From: SURF-32 sp964648365
GTDB taxonomy: Bacteria; Planctomycetota; Phycisphaerae; UBA1845
NCBI GenBank assembly: GCA_964648365.1
Contig: CAZYLK010000015.1
Span: forward strand, 1-55,236
Reading direction: 5' to 3'
DNA: 55,236 nt
Positions 9,788 to 19,800 of the stretch are shown piece after piece (position 1 is the first letter of the stretch; each line of letters starts with the position of its first letter). A program made the position numbers and the translations under genes. Under the pieces are notes generated by a model. It worked only from the letters and a program-made list of their open reading frames with translations. It had not been told where the DNA came from and did not search any database.

Positions 9788-10765
9788 ATGGCGCGACGCG
9801 ACGGACCGCTGGCATGGCTGGGCTACGTTGCGGTCCGCGTGGCGGCGACGGCCATGCAATCGCTGCCGATCGACGCCGTCGTCAATCTCGCCCGCCTGGC
9901 GGCCGGGCTCTGGGTCGACAGCGGGCGCGACGACCGGCGCCTGGGGCGATTACGGGTCCAAGTCGCAGCGGCGATTCGCTTCCTGCGCCCGCGACACCGG
10001 CAGCGGGCCATCGAGCACGTCCGGGCCGCGTTTCCTGATGCGGCCGCGGACGAGGTCGCGCGGATCGCCGACCGCTCGATGAAGCACCTGGCGATGTGGA
10101 TCGTCGAGCTGCTCTGCAGCCCGCGACTGCTGAGCCGCTGGACCTGGAAGCGATACGTCGTCCTGGGGAGCTACCAGGACGCGCTGCGGGCCATGCTCGC
10201 GGGCAGGGGGGCGATCCTGGTGACCGGGCACTTCGGCAACTGGGAACTGCTCGGACACTTCTTCGCCATGCTCGGGTTCGACGTGACGGCTATCATGCGC
10301 CCGCTCGACAACCGCTACCTGAACGACTACCTGGTCCGCGCCCGGCGCACGCACGGGCTGCGGCTGATCGATAAGAAAGGGGCGTCCGCGGATGCGACGG
10401 AGGTTCTCGACCGCGGCGGGATGCTCGGGTTCATCGCGGATCAGGACGCGGGTCGGAAGGGCATCTTCGTAGACTTTTTCGGGCGGCCCGCGTCGAGCTA
10501 CAAGGCGGTCGGTTTGCTGGCGATCGAGCGGCGCGTGCCCGTGATCGTCGGTTACGCGAGGCGGCTGGGGAACCGATTCCGGTACGAAATCGGCGTCGAG
10601 CGGGTCATCGACCCGGCCGAATGGGACGGGCACGCCGATCCGCTCCGCTGGATCACGCAGGAGTACACCTCGGCGATCGAGCGCAGCGTCCGTCGCGACC
10701 CGACGCAGTACCTGTGGGTCCACCGGCGCTGGAAGAGCCAGCCGAAACGGCGGCAGGCGCAGTGA
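9788..10765 (+). CDS. LpxL/HtrB-type lipid A acyltransferase
   Basis: The 325-residue protein is a membrane-associated lysophospholipid acyltransferase of the LpxL/LpxM family, which transfers secondary acyl chains to lipid A precursors at the inner membrane. The catalytic HX4E motif is present as HFGNWE (His148, Glu153). It is followed by the conserved IMRPLDNRYLNDYL block and by DQDAGRKGIFVDFFG, the usual acceptor-site region. Length matches the family (about 300-320). An in-frame TTG at 9752 could extend it by 12 residues, but that TTG is part of a good -35 box, so the ATG is preferred. Together with KdsA at 23577 it argues for an LPS-like outer membrane. Confidence 0.88.
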   Translation: MARRDGPLAWLGYVAVRVAATAMQSLPIDAVVNLARLAAGLWVDSGRDDRRLGRLRVQVAAAIRFLRPRHRQRAIEHVRAAFPDAAADEVARIADRSMKHLAMWIVELLCSPRLLSRWTWKRYVVLGSYQDALRAMLAGRGAILVTGHFGNWELLGHFFAMLGFDVTAIMRPLDNRYLNDYLVRARRTHGLRLIDKKGASADATEVLDRGGMLGFIADQDAGRKGIFVDFFGRPASSYKAVGLLAIERRVPVIVGYARRLGNRFRYEIGVERVIDPAEWDGHADPLRWITQEYTSAIERSVRRDPTQYLWVHRRWKSQPKRRQAQ

Positions 10766-10790
10766 CGGCCGGGGTGGTCGCCGTTACAAT
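10762..10790 (+). promoter_or_regulatory. Candidate sigma-70-type promoter for the PDH E2 gene
   Basis: GTGACG (10762-10767) and TACAAT (10785-10790) are spaced by 17 bases, matching 4 of 6 and 5 of 6 consensus bases. They begin at the stop codon of the acyltransferase gene and would give a leader of about 100 bases before the E2 start at 10898. The E2/E3 pair would therefore be transcribed independently of the acyltransferase. Confidence 0.45.
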
Positions 10791-10897
10791 CCCGCCCGAC
10801 GAGACTGGTAAAGGTTCGACCGGCGCGGTCAGCCTGGCCCGGACGGGTCCGCCGCCCGTTCGCGCCGCCCGAACGCCGGGACGGAGTTTCTGTAACT

Positions 10898-12244
10898 ATG
10901 TCAAAGACGTTCAAACTCCCCGATCTGGGGGAAGGGATTCACGAGGCGCAGGTCATCCGCGTCATGATTCACGCCGGAGAGCAGGTGTCGGAAGACCAGC
11001 CGCTGATGGAGGTCGAGACCGACAAGGCGGCCGTGGAGATCCCGTCGCCCTTCTCCGGCAAAGCCGTCGAGGTCCACGTATCGGAGGGACAGACCATCGC
11101 CGTGGGCGACGTGGTTGTCACCTTCGATGGGGAAGGAGCCGCATCAGAGGAGGCTCCCGCTGGAAAGTCTTCGAGAGGCAACGACAAGCCCGCTACGAAG
11201 GAGGCGCAGCCCGCATCCGCGCCTGCGGCGCCCCGCGAGTCGGCATCGGCCGCGCCGGCGACGGGCCGGACCAAGGTTCCGGCAGCGCCCGCGGTGCGCA
11301 AGCTCGCTCGTGAGATGGGTATCGACCTCAGCACGGTTCAGGGCAGCGGTCCCGGGGGTCGGGTGACGCGCGAAGATCTGCAAGGCCACGCGGCCGGCGC
11401 GCCGGCGCCGTCGGCGACGGCGCCCACCTCCGCGGCCAGGGCGCCGCTGACCCCCTCGACCACCGCGGCCGTCGCGCCGTCCGTGTCGCGGGTCGCGCCA
11501 ATGCCGATCGCGCCGCCGCCGGGCGATCCCGGGACGGACAAGTTTGGTGCCATCCGCACCTGGCAGATGACGCAGATCCGTAAGACGATCGCCAAGCAGA
11601 TGCGAACGTCGGCGTTCACGATTCCGCACGTGACGCACTGCGACGAGGCGGACATCACGAAGCTCGAAGCGACGCGCAAGAATCTCAACGACGCCACCGG
11701 CGGTAATCCGAAGCTCTCGGTGACGGCGTTTGTGATGCGGGCGGCCTGCATCGCCCTTCGCAAGTTCCCTGCTTTCAACGCGGTGATCGACGAGGACAAG
11801 GGTACGATCACCTATAAGGACTACGTCAACCTGGGCCTGGCGGTGGACACGGAGCGCGGACTGACCGTTCCAAACATCCGCAACGCCGACACGCTCAGCC
11901 TGGCGGGGCTGATGAACGCGCTGCAGAAGGCCGCGGACGCCGCTCGGGCGAACAAGCTCTCGATCGACGACATGCGCGGCGGCACGTTCACCATCACCAA
12001 CGTCGGGCCGATGGGCGGCACGGTGGCCACGCCGATCATCAACTATCCGGAAGTAGCGATTCTGGGTCTGGGCCGCACGCGGCGGGTGCCGGTCTTCGAC
12101 GAGAATGACCAGGTGCGACCGGGCATGATGCTGCCCGTGTTCGTGTCGTTCGATCACCGCGTCATCGACGGCGTAACCGCCGCGAAGTTCACGCGGGAAG
12201 TCGTCGGCATGTTAGAAGATCCGTCACTGATGCTGCTTTATTGA
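10898..12244 (+). CDS. aceF: Dihydrolipoamide acetyltransferase, pyruvate dehydrogenase E2
   Basis: This 448-residue E2 subunit moves the acetyl group from lipoamide to CoA in the pyruvate dehydrogenase complex. An N-terminal lipoyl domain (1-77) carries the lipoylation site ETDKA (Lys43) after LPDLGEGI. An Ala/Pro/Thr-rich linker leads to a peripheral subunit-binding domain (about 125-165; PAVRKLAREMGIDL and GRVTREDL). A second linker precedes the catalytic domain, which ends with the active-site DHRVIDG (His420, Asp424). The order and size are those of a single-lipoyl PDH E2. A 2-oxoglutarate or branched-chain E2 is less likely but not excluded, because the E1 genes are outside the window. 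The E3 gene follows after a 258-base repeat-filled gap. Confidence 0.9.
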   Translation: MSKTFKLPDLGEGIHEAQVIRVMIHAGEQVSEDQPLMEVETDKAAVEIPSPFSGKAVEVHVSEGQTIAVGDVVVTFDGEGAASEEAPAGKSSRGNDKPATKEAQPASAPAAPRESASAAPATGRTKVPAAPAVRKLAREMGIDLSTVQGSGPGGRVTREDLQGHAAGAPAPSATAPTSAARAPLTPSTTAAVAPSVSRVAPMPIAPPPGDPGTDKFGAIRTWQMTQIRKTIAKQMRTSAFTIPHVTHCDEADITKLEATRKNLNDATGGNPKLSVTAFVMRAACIALRKFPAFNAVIDEDKGTITYKDYVNLGLAVDTERGLTVPNIRNADTLSLAGLMNALQKAADAARANKLSIDDMRGGTFTITNVGPMGGTVATPIINYPEVAILGLGRTRRVPVFDENDQVRPGMMLPVFVSFDHRVIDGVTAAKFTREVVGMLEDPSLMLLY

Positions 12245-12502
12245 TGGAAGAAGGGAGTGAGGGAGTAAGGGAGTGAGGGAGTCAGGGAAGACCGCGGAGC
12301 CGAGCATTCGCCGGAAGCCGGAGATCGTCGGTCGCCGGTCGCCATCCTGTGTTCCAAACGGCGCACGGCTCCGCCGCCCAGACCGCTCGCTTACGAACCC
12401 CCGACGGCTGGTCTTGACTGGACGCAATCGGATGCCGCACGCTTCCCTTACTCCCTCACTCCCTTACTCCCATACTCCCTTTCTTCAAGAGAAGAAAACA
12501 CA
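12245..12502. repeat. 240-bp inverted-repeat element between the E2 and E3 genes
   Basis: Two octamer-repeat arms face each other. The left arm (12247-12290) repeats GGGAGTGA/GGGAGTAA. The right arm (12442-12486) is its near-perfect reverse complement over about 44 bases, including the outer GAAGAA/TTCTTC ends. They bracket about 151 bases with no gene. The left arm begins 2 bases after the E2 stop codon and the right arm ends 16 bases before the E3 start. The layout resembles a MITE or a very long hairpin that could attenuate E3 expression. No flanking target duplication was evident. Confidence 0.75.
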
Positions 12503-13894
12503 ATGGTCGTAGGCGAATTCACGCAGGAAACCGACTTACTTGTCATCGGCGGCGGCCCCGGCGGTTACGCGGCGGCGTTCCGCGCGGCGGAACTGGGGAT
12601 TCAGACCGCCATCGTCGATTCGAGCGGCTCGCTCGGCGGCGTCTGCCTGCAGCGCGGATGCATCCCGTCCAAGGCCTTGCTCTACGTCGCAGAGGTCATG
12701 CGCAACGCGAAGGACGCCGCGGCGATGGGTGTGACGTTCGCCAAGCCGAAGATCGACCTCGACGCGATGCGCAAGTGGAAGAACTCGGTCATCGAGAAGC
12801 TCACGGCCGGCCTCGACATGCAGTGCAAGAAGTACAAGGTCGAGAAGATCGCCGGCACCGCCCGCTTCGAGGACTCCAAGCACGTCGCCCTGGAAGGCGG
12901 CAGCGTGGCCCGCATCCGCTTCCGCCGGGCGATCATCGCGACCGGCTCGCGATCCATTGCGCTGCCCGGCATCAAGCTCGAATCCCCGCGGCTGATGAAT
13001 TCGAAGTCAGCGCTGGAACTGGAAGACATCCCGAAGAAGCTGCTCGTCGTCGGCGGTGGCTACATCGGGCTGGAACTGGGCATGGTCTATGCGGCACTCG
13101 GCTCAGCCGTGACCGTCGTCGAGATGATGCCCACGATTCTGCCCGGCGGCGTCGACGCCGATCTGATCCGACCGCTGGCCAAGCGCCTGGCGGAAGATTT
13201 CGAGCAGATCTGCCTGGAGACGAAGGTCACGGGCATGGAGGAGACCAAGGGCGGGCTGAAGGTTTCCTTCGACGGGAAGAACATCCCGAAAACGACCACG
13301 TTTGATAAGGTGCTGGTGTCCATCGGCCGGCGGCCCAACACGCGCGAGTTGCAGCTTGACCGCACCAAGGTGAAGGTCGACGATCGCGGGTTCATCACCG
13401 TTGACGACCAGTTTCAGACGACCGACCCGAAGATCCGCGCCATCGGCGACTGCATCGGCAACCCGATGCTGGCGCACAAGGCCGGCCACGAAGGCCGCGT
13501 GGTGGCGGAACTGCTGGCGGGCAAGAATGCAGCCTTTGACCCGCGCTCGATCCCGGCGGTCGTTTTTACCGATCCGGAAATCGCCTGGACCGGTCTGACC
13601 GCCGATGAAGCCAAGGCGCAGAAGATGGACGTAGTGGTCAAAAAGCTCCCGTGGTCCGCATCGGGACGCGCCGTCGTCATGGGACGCACGGAAGGACTGA
13701 CCAAGATCATCTTCGACAAGGCGACACAGCGCGTGCTGGGCGTAGCGATGGTCGGCCCGCACGCGGGCGAGATGATCGCCGAAGGCGTGCTGGCGATGGA
13801 GATGGGGGCCGTGGCACAGGACATCATCGAGACGATCCACCCGCACCCGACGCTCTCCGAGACGATGGGCGAGGTGGCGATGATGATGGAATAG
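12503..13894 (+). CDS. lpdA: Dihydrolipoyl dehydrogenase (E3)
   Basis: The 463-residue flavoprotein reoxidises dihydrolipoamide with NAD+ as the E3 of 2-oxoacid dehydrogenase complexes. The FAD-binding GGGPGGYAAAFRAAELG lies at residues 16-32. The redox disulfide is in GGVCLQRGCIPSK (Cys48, Cys53). The NAD-binding VGGGYIGLELG is central, the second FAD motif is RAIGDC, and the C-terminal active-site pair is in HPTLSE (His448, Glu453). Length is standard. The ATG at 12503 follows a purine-rich AAGAGAAGAAAA tract. It lies downstream of the E2 gene in the same direction, the usual arrangement for a PDH operon. Confidence 0.95.
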   Translation: MVVGEFTQETDLLVIGGGPGGYAAAFRAAELGIQTAIVDSSGSLGGVCLQRGCIPSKALLYVAEVMRNAKDAAAMGVTFAKPKIDLDAMRKWKNSVIEKLTAGLDMQCKKYKVEKIAGTARFEDSKHVALEGGSVARIRFRRAIIATGSRSIALPGIKLESPRLMNSKSALELEDIPKKLLVVGGGYIGLELGMVYAALGSAVTVVEMMPTILPGGVDADLIRPLAKRLAEDFEQICLETKVTGMEETKGGLKVSFDGKNIPKTTTFDKVLVSIGRRPNTRELQLDRTKVKVDDRGFITVDDQFQTTDPKIRAIGDCIGNPMLAHKAGHEGRVVAELLAGKNAAFDPRSIPAVVFTDPEIAWTGLTADEAKAQKMDVVVKKLPWSASGRAVVMGRTEGLTKIIFDKATQRVLGVAMVGPHAGEMIAEGVLAMEMGAVAQDIIETIHPHPTLSETMGEVAMMME

Positions 13895-13914
13895 CGAATG
13901 GCGAATTGCGATTA
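13894..13914 (+). repeat. Degenerate heptamer repeat at the lpdA stop codon
   Basis: About three copies of a CGAATGG/CGAATTG-like heptamer start at the lpdA stop codon. The sequence is a shorter, more diverged form of the GAATGTC arrays after kdsA (24411-24438) and the radical SAM gene (44053-44110), in the same orientation relative to the upstream gene. Confidence 0.55.
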
Positions 13915-13976
13915 ACGAACTGCGGGATAGCGCGGTCCATTCGTGGATCAGGCGCTGCCGTCTTCTCAGCAACACA

Positions 13977-15413
13977 ATGCTCAAAGCGCTTTCTAAAGAA
14001 CTTGAAGCCGAGGGTCGCTTGAAGCGCGGCGATCGCGTGGTCGTGGGCGTCTCCGGCGGGCCGGACTCGATGGCCCTGCTGCACATCCTGGCGCAGCTCT
14101 CGCGCGACCACGGCTGGAACTTTCAGCTTCTGGTCGCGCACCTGAATCACGGACTGCGCGACGGGGACAGCGAGCAGGACGCCGCTTTCGTTCAGGCGGC
14201 GGCGGACAGCCTGGACGTGCCGGCCTCGATCGAGGCGAAGGACGTGCGGGCGCTGGCCAGCGAGCAGGGGCGCGGCATCGAGGAGACCGGCCGCAACGTG
14301 CGCTACGCCTTCTTCGAACGCGCCGCCCGAAAGCACGGCTCGAAGATCGTCGCGCTCGCCCACCACGCCGACGACAATGCCGAGACCATTCTCCACCGCA
14401 TCCTGCGCGGAACGGGCCTTCGCGGCCTCAGCGGCATCCCCGCGTATCGGCCGATGAACTTCGAGCGCACGGTGCGGGTGATCCGCCCGTTGCTGCGCTA
14501 CACGCGGCAGGAGATTCTCGAATACCTGCAAGATCAGGGAATCGCCTATCGGGAGGACCGCTCGAACCACTCGCTCGAGTCGACGCGCAACCGCATCCGG
14601 CACACCGTGATGCCCCTGCTGGAGCGCGACGTCAACCCTCAGGTCAAGGACGCACTGCTGCGACTGGGCGAGCAGGCCCACTGGCTGGAGGAGTTCTTGC
14701 GCGAAACGGTCCAGCGCACGTTCGACACGCTCGTGATCTCCCACACCGACCAGACGCTCGAACTCAACGTTGACGGCATGGGGCGTAAAAGCCCGATCGT
14801 GCAGACGGAACTGGTCCGCCTGGCCTACAGTTCGTTCGGGCTTGGCGAGCAGGATCTGTCCTTCATGCACCTGGTCTCGGTGCTGGACCTCGTCGGCGAC
14901 CACACCAGCGGCAAGCAGGTCAGTCTGCCGGGCGGGATGCTGGTGAAGCGCCAGTATCACCGGCTCGTGTTCTCGCTGCCGAGCGATCAGCCCCGGGAGA
15001 CGATTGCGTCGGAAATTGCCATGCACGTCCCCGGAAAGACGGTGCTGCCCATCCGCCGACTCGAAATCACCTGTCAGGTGCTCGATTTCGAGCCGGGCCA
15101 GGCCGTCCAGTGCCGCGATCGGTCATCGAAGACGTGTGAGTTCGTTTCGTACGACGCGATCCGGCTGCCGCTGGTGGTTCGCTCGCGTCGCGCCGGCGAG
15201 CGTTTCTGGCCGCTCGGCGCGCCGGGTACGAAGAAGGTGTCCGATTTCCTGGGCGACGTAAAGGTTGACCCGGCCGAGCGCGACCGGGTGGCCGTGCTCT
15301 GCGATCAGTTGGGTCCGATCTGGATTCTCGGCCACCGGATCGACGAGCGCGTCAAGCTGACCGCGCTGACGCGTCGCGTCCTGCAGATGAGCATCAAGAC
15401 GCACCACCCCTGA
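13977..15413 (+). CDS. tilS: tRNA(Ile)-lysidine synthetase
   Basis: TilS converts C34 of tRNA(Ile2) anticodon CAU to lysidine so that it reads AUA and is charged with Ile. The 478-residue protein has the N-type ATP-pyrophosphatase P-loop SGGPDS (residues 26-31). The conserved VAHLNHGLR and ALAHHADDNAETILHR motifs follow, then the TilS-specific LRYTRQEI, REDRSN and NRIRHTVMPLL blocks. The C-terminal substrate-binding domain (about 380-478, including FWPLGAPGTKKVSDFL) is intact. The stop codon overlaps the next start (TGATG), implying translational coupling with the membrane glycosyltransferase. Essential function and complete motifs make this a confident call. Confidence 0.95.
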   Translation: MLKALSKELEAEGRLKRGDRVVVGVSGGPDSMALLHILAQLSRDHGWNFQLLVAHLNHGLRDGDSEQDAAFVQAAADSLDVPASIEAKDVRALASEQGRGIEETGRNVRYAFFERAARKHGSKIVALAHHADDNAETILHRILRGTGLRGLSGIPAYRPMNFERTVRVIRPLLRYTRQEILEYLQDQGIAYREDRSNHSLESTRNRIRHTVMPLLERDVNPQVKDALLRLGEQAHWLEEFLRETVQRTFDTLVISHTDQTLELNVDGMGRKSPIVQTELVRLAYSSFGLGEQDLSFMHLVSVLDLVGDHTSGKQVSLPGGMLVKRQYHRLVFSLPSDQPRETIASEIAMHVPGKTVLPIRRLEITCQVLDFEPGQAVQCRDRSSKTCEFVSYDAIRLPLVVRSRRAGERFWPLGAPGTKKVSDFLGDVKVDPAERDRVAVLCDQLGPIWILGHRIDERVKLTALTRRVLQMSIKTHHP

Positions 15414-16837
15414 TGACTGTGGCCGAGGGTGAATCCACGCGGACCCGTCACGGCCTGATCGCGGCTGCGACGCGCTGCACCCGCCGCCCCTGCCTCCTCG
15501 TGTTCGTTGCGGCCCTGCTGGTTCGAGGCGGGCTCGGTCTGGCCCTGGGGGTGCAACGAGGGTGGGATGAGCGAAGCCTGCTTCTGCCCGATGAGCAGCA
15601 GTACTGGCAGATCGCGCGTTCGCTCCACGCCGGCGGGCGCGGCGACGATGAACTGGGCTTTGTCGCGACGCGGATGCCGCTGTTCGTGAATCTGCTGTCC
15701 GTATTCGCCGGGTTCGACGTCGGCCCGGCGCTCTTCCGCACGCTGCTCTGGCTGATTGGCGCGCTGGCCGCGGTGTGCGCCGCCGGGCTGGCGGGAGCGA
15801 CTTTGGGATCGCGGGCTGCGCTGCCGGCCGGGCTGCTCGTCGCGTTCGACCCGTATCTTGTCTACTTTTCGTCGCTGATTCTCACCGAGACGATCGCGAT
15901 TACCGCACTGGTGGCGTTCTGGTGGCGGCTGGCCCTGATGCTGCCGGGGGCCGCTGACGCGGCGGATGCCTGCGTCATGCATCGTCACGCGCCGGGCAGA
16001 CCGTGTAGCCGGCGATGGTGGATGATTGCCGCACTGGCCGCGCTGTGCGTTCACGCACGCGAATCAAACCTGGTGTTCGTCGCGGCGGCGCTCGGTTACG
16101 TCCTGATTACGCATCGGTTTCGCTGGTTCGCCGTAAAGGGCGGCCTGATCGTAGCCCTGACCGTGGCGGCGACGCTTGTGCCGTGGGCGATGCGGAACGC
16201 CTCCGAGACCGGCCGGTGGTGCTGGCTTACCCATCGCGGCGGCATCACTCTCTACGACGGCGTCCACGAAGGCGCGACCGGCGCCAGTGATCTGGGCGCC
16301 ATCAAAGCCATGCCGGCCGTCCAGCCGTACATCGTCGCAGGCGACGAAGCCGGCTGGGATCGCTACTTCCGCAATCGCGCCTGGGAGGCCATGCGTGCGG
16401 ACCCCGCGCGCATCGCGCGACTGGCGGGGGTCAAGCTCGCCCGCACCTGGAACGTCTTTCCCAACGCCGACGCGGGCCAGGGCCGCGTACTGCGATGGGT
16501 TTCCGCGGGTTGGACGCTTCCTGTGTACGCACTCGCCGCGGCCGGCGCGTTCCTGCTGCTGAAGGGTCGCGTGGGTTCGATCGGTCGCGGTGAAGGTGGC
16601 TGCGCTGCCCCCGGAACGTCGGCGCGCGACTCCGGACGCAATGCGACGGGCATCGCAGGCGCGGGCTACTTGCTGCTGCCTGCGCTGGTCGTCTGTCTGC
16701 TTCACAGCGTCTTCGTCGGCAGCGTCCGCTACCGCCTGCCCGCGATGCCCATGCTCGAAGTGCTGGCGGCGGCGGGAATTGTCGCCATGATGAATCGTCG
16801 AGGATCCACGGCCGGGGGCCGGATCAGCACCGGGTGA
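15413..16837 (+). CDS. GT39/ArnT-like polytopic glycosyltransferase
   Basis: This 474-residue multi-span membrane protein resembles the dolichyl-phosphate-mannose mannosyltransferase/ArnT class, which takes polyprenyl-linked sugars. After a first hydrophobic helix (about 27-45) comes an extracytoplasmic loop with LLLPDEQQYWQIA, carrying the acidic pair expected in these enzymes. About ten further hydrophobic segments follow, with LVAFDPYLVYFSSLILTE matching the family's second conserved block. A periplasmic stretch near 270-330 (LTHRGGITLYDGVHEG) precedes the last helices. Acceptor and donor cannot be predicted. It overlaps tilS by one base and is 12 bases from the AsmA-like gene, so the genes probably form one transcription unit. 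Confidence 0.75.
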   Translation: MTVAEGESTRTRHGLIAAATRCTRRPCLLVFVAALLVRGGLGLALGVQRGWDERSLLLPDEQQYWQIARSLHAGGRGDDELGFVATRMPLFVNLLSVFAGFDVGPALFRTLLWLIGALAAVCAAGLAGATLGSRAALPAGLLVAFDPYLVYFSSLILTETIAITALVAFWWRLALMLPGAADAADACVMHRHAPGRPCSRRWWMIAALAALCVHARESNLVFVAAALGYVLITHRFRWFAVKGGLIVALTVAATLVPWAMRNASETGRWCWLTHRGGITLYDGVHEGATGASDLGAIKAMPAVQPYIVAGDEAGWDRYFRNRAWEAMRADPARIARLAGVKLARTWNVFPNADAGQGRVLRWVSAGWTLPVYALAAAGAFLLLKGRVGSIGRGEGGCAAPGTSARDSGRNATGIAGAGYLLLPALVVCLLHSVFVGSVRYRLPAMPMLEVLAAAGIVAMMNRRGSTAGGRISTG

Positions 16838-16849
16838 CGGACGACGTAC

Positions 16850-19800
16850 GTGAGCGCCGAAGTATCTCAGCCCGCCTCGGTCGGAACCCCACGTCGTCGT
16901 CGACGGCGCTGGCCGTGGTTCGTCCTCGCGGGGCTCGTGGTGGCTGCGGGCGGCGCCTGGCGCGGCTATGAGTATGCGATTGATCCCGTCCGGATACGCG
17001 ACGTGCTCTGTCGAACGTTGCGTGAGCGCATGTCGGCCGCCGCATCCGTCGACGCGGCGCAGTGGATCACGCCGCGGCAGTTGCGCTTTTCGGGCATCGT
17101 CATCGAGTTGTACGACTGCGGGCCGCTGGAGTTCTCACGGAAGTCCGCCCGCGGGTCCGGGGGCGGCGCGCCCGCGGCGCCATCCGTGTCCGTCCGCTGC
17201 GACACGCTGGACGTGACGCTCGACCGGTTCGCCGCGATCTACTCCGGCGTGCGCATCGAGCGCGCGGTCCTGTCGGGCGTGGAGATCGCGCTGCCCACCG
17301 GCATGACCTACTCGCCGGATGCGGCGACGGCCGTCCTCGGCGGAGGCTGGCTCAACGCGATCGGCCACCCCGTCGTCGACTGCCACGATGTCCGGCTCCG
17401 CTGGAAGCGCGATCCCCGCGGGCCGGGCGAATCTGATGCTCTGCATCTGAGCCTGTCTGCCCGCCGCTCCATTCACGATGATCGCGCCGTGGATCTGGAG
17501 TGGACGTCCCTTCGCAAAGCCGGCGTCAGCGGGAAGGCGCGCTGGTACACCGATACCGGCGCCGTCACGCTCGCGGCCGGCAGCTTCCCCTGGCTGAATA
17601 TCGACGACGTGCGTCAGGCCCTCGGAAGCGCGCTGCCGGACGTCGCCGACGTCGACCAGCGAATCCCCCTGCCCGGCGGCGTCACGCTCGACGGACAGGT
17701 GCGGCTGACGCAGTGGAACGTCGAGCCGGACGCCTCCGGCCGGCTCAGCCGAGTCAGCGCGGCAATGGAGGTTCGACACGTCGAGCTTTCCGTGCCCGCC
17801 GGGGAAGTCGAAAGATCAATGGACCCCGCGCAGCGGTATCTGCGGCTCAGCGACGTCGGAGGCGTCATTGAACTGCCGGCGCCCGGAAAACTCCGCTACA
17901 CGCTCACGGGGACGTTGGAGGGCGCCTCGTGTACCGTCATTGGTAGCGCCTATCGCGACGCCGCGGCCGGCTGGCGAGACGTTCGCTCCATCGGATTCGA
18001 TTGCGACGTGACCGTCACCGGTGCGTCCTTCCCCGACCCGGCTGATCCGCGCGCGATACGGCTCATGGAGGCGTTTCGGCCCATTGCCAACTTGTATCGG
18101 GACTACAATCCCACCGGCCCCTTTGACCTCACCGCGACCGTCGTCAGATCGGCCGGAGCGGAATCCCCCGTGCTCACGCCCAGCCTCAGGCTCGACGTAC
18201 GCGGGGCCGCGGCGGTCTGCCGCTTCTTCCCTTACCCGGTGGAAGAACTCTGGGGAACGGTGGAGTTCACGCCGATTGGCATCCTCATTGACCCGCTGAC
18301 GGGGCGACACGGAGCCACCTCGTTAAGCCTCTCCGGCTGGCTGACAGGCTCGAAGTGGCACCACGCCTGCAACCTGAGCATCAGAGCCGACGACGTTGTG
18401 CTGGACCGCGAACTGCGGGCGGCGTCCCCCCCCGAGTTTCAGAGGGCCTTCGACGAGTTCAGCCTCGCCGGAGTCACCGATCTGACGCTGTCGCTCACAC
18501 GCCCTGAAGCGCCCTCCGGCGAGCGTGGAAAATGGCGTACCGTGCTCCGCGCGGACATGACCGATGTCGCCGCCGCGTGGACGAAGTTCCCGTATCGCAT
18601 CGAGCACGTCACGGGAGCGTGCCTGCTGGAAAAGGGCTGCATCCGTTTCGACGGGGTGCGCGGCGTGCATGGCCCGGCCGCGGTCACGGTTGGGGGCAGC
18701 GTGACGCGAACGACAGGCAGTCCGGATGACATCCGCGTGCTCATCCAGGCCGCCAACGTGCCGTGCGACGATGACCTCCTCGCCGCGCTGCCCGACGAAT
18801 CGCGCCGGGCGGTCGAGGCGCTCGAACCATCCGGCGTTTTCGACGCGTCCTGCACGCTGTCGTTCAGTCGGGAGCGCTCGCGCATCGAACCGATCGTTAC
18901 GCTTCGACCGCGCGACGTCGTTCTTCGGCCCAGGCTCCTGCGCTCGCCGCTGATCTGCACCGGGGGAGAGGCGTCGGTAGCCGACGGACAGGTTGAACTG
19001 CGAGCCATCGCCGTCCGCATCGATGAGACCGACGTGACGCTCAACGGTCGCGCCGCGATCGGCGGCAGGGGAAGCGTCGAAATCGTCGCGACGGCGGCGC
19101 AGGTGATGCTCGATGACGATCTCATCGCGTCGCTCGCGCCCGACGCCGACGGACCCTGGCGCGATTGGCGCATCGAAACGCCGGTCGGTGTCACGACGAC
19201 GCTTCGCGCAGACCCCGAGGCGGGCCGGACGCTGCACCACGAAATCGCATTGACGAAGGCGCGCGTGACGCATCCCGCGCTGCCTCATCCGCTGGAAGAC
19301 GTGAACGGACGACTGACCGTCAGCGGCGCCGGCGTGGAAGCGAAGCGTCTTGTCGCGAAGTGCGGCACGGCCGCCGTGGAGACCACGTTCACGGCGCGCC
19401 CGGGCACCGCGCCTGAAAGTCCGTGGGAGACGCGCGCCGAGGTCCGTGCTGATGGCGTCCGCATCGACGACGAACTGCTCGCGGCGCTCCCCGAGCGGAC
19501 GCGCGCGGTCTTCCGTGAGATTCGGCTTCCGGACGGCGTCGACCTCCGCATTGATGAACTGCGGATCGGCCCGGCCGCCGGAAGGCCTGAGCCGCAGATC
19601 AGTCTGCGGGGGACGGCCCGGGCGTCACGCGTCGGCGTGGCCGGCGGCGGCGTGATTGCCGATGCAGACCTGAGCCTCTCGTTCGAAGGCGCCGTGTCGG
19701 ATGCCGCGGAGGGATGTCTGATCGGAGGCAGGCTGGCATCTTCGTCGGCGAGCCTGCTGGGCCACCCGGTGCAGAATCTCACCGCCGACTGGCAGCTTAC

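Noticed and set aside
8004..10082. A 692-codon plus-strand frame opposite the propeller gene
   Set aside because: It is antisense to well-formed Asp-box repeats and runs into the acyltransferase gene in another frame.
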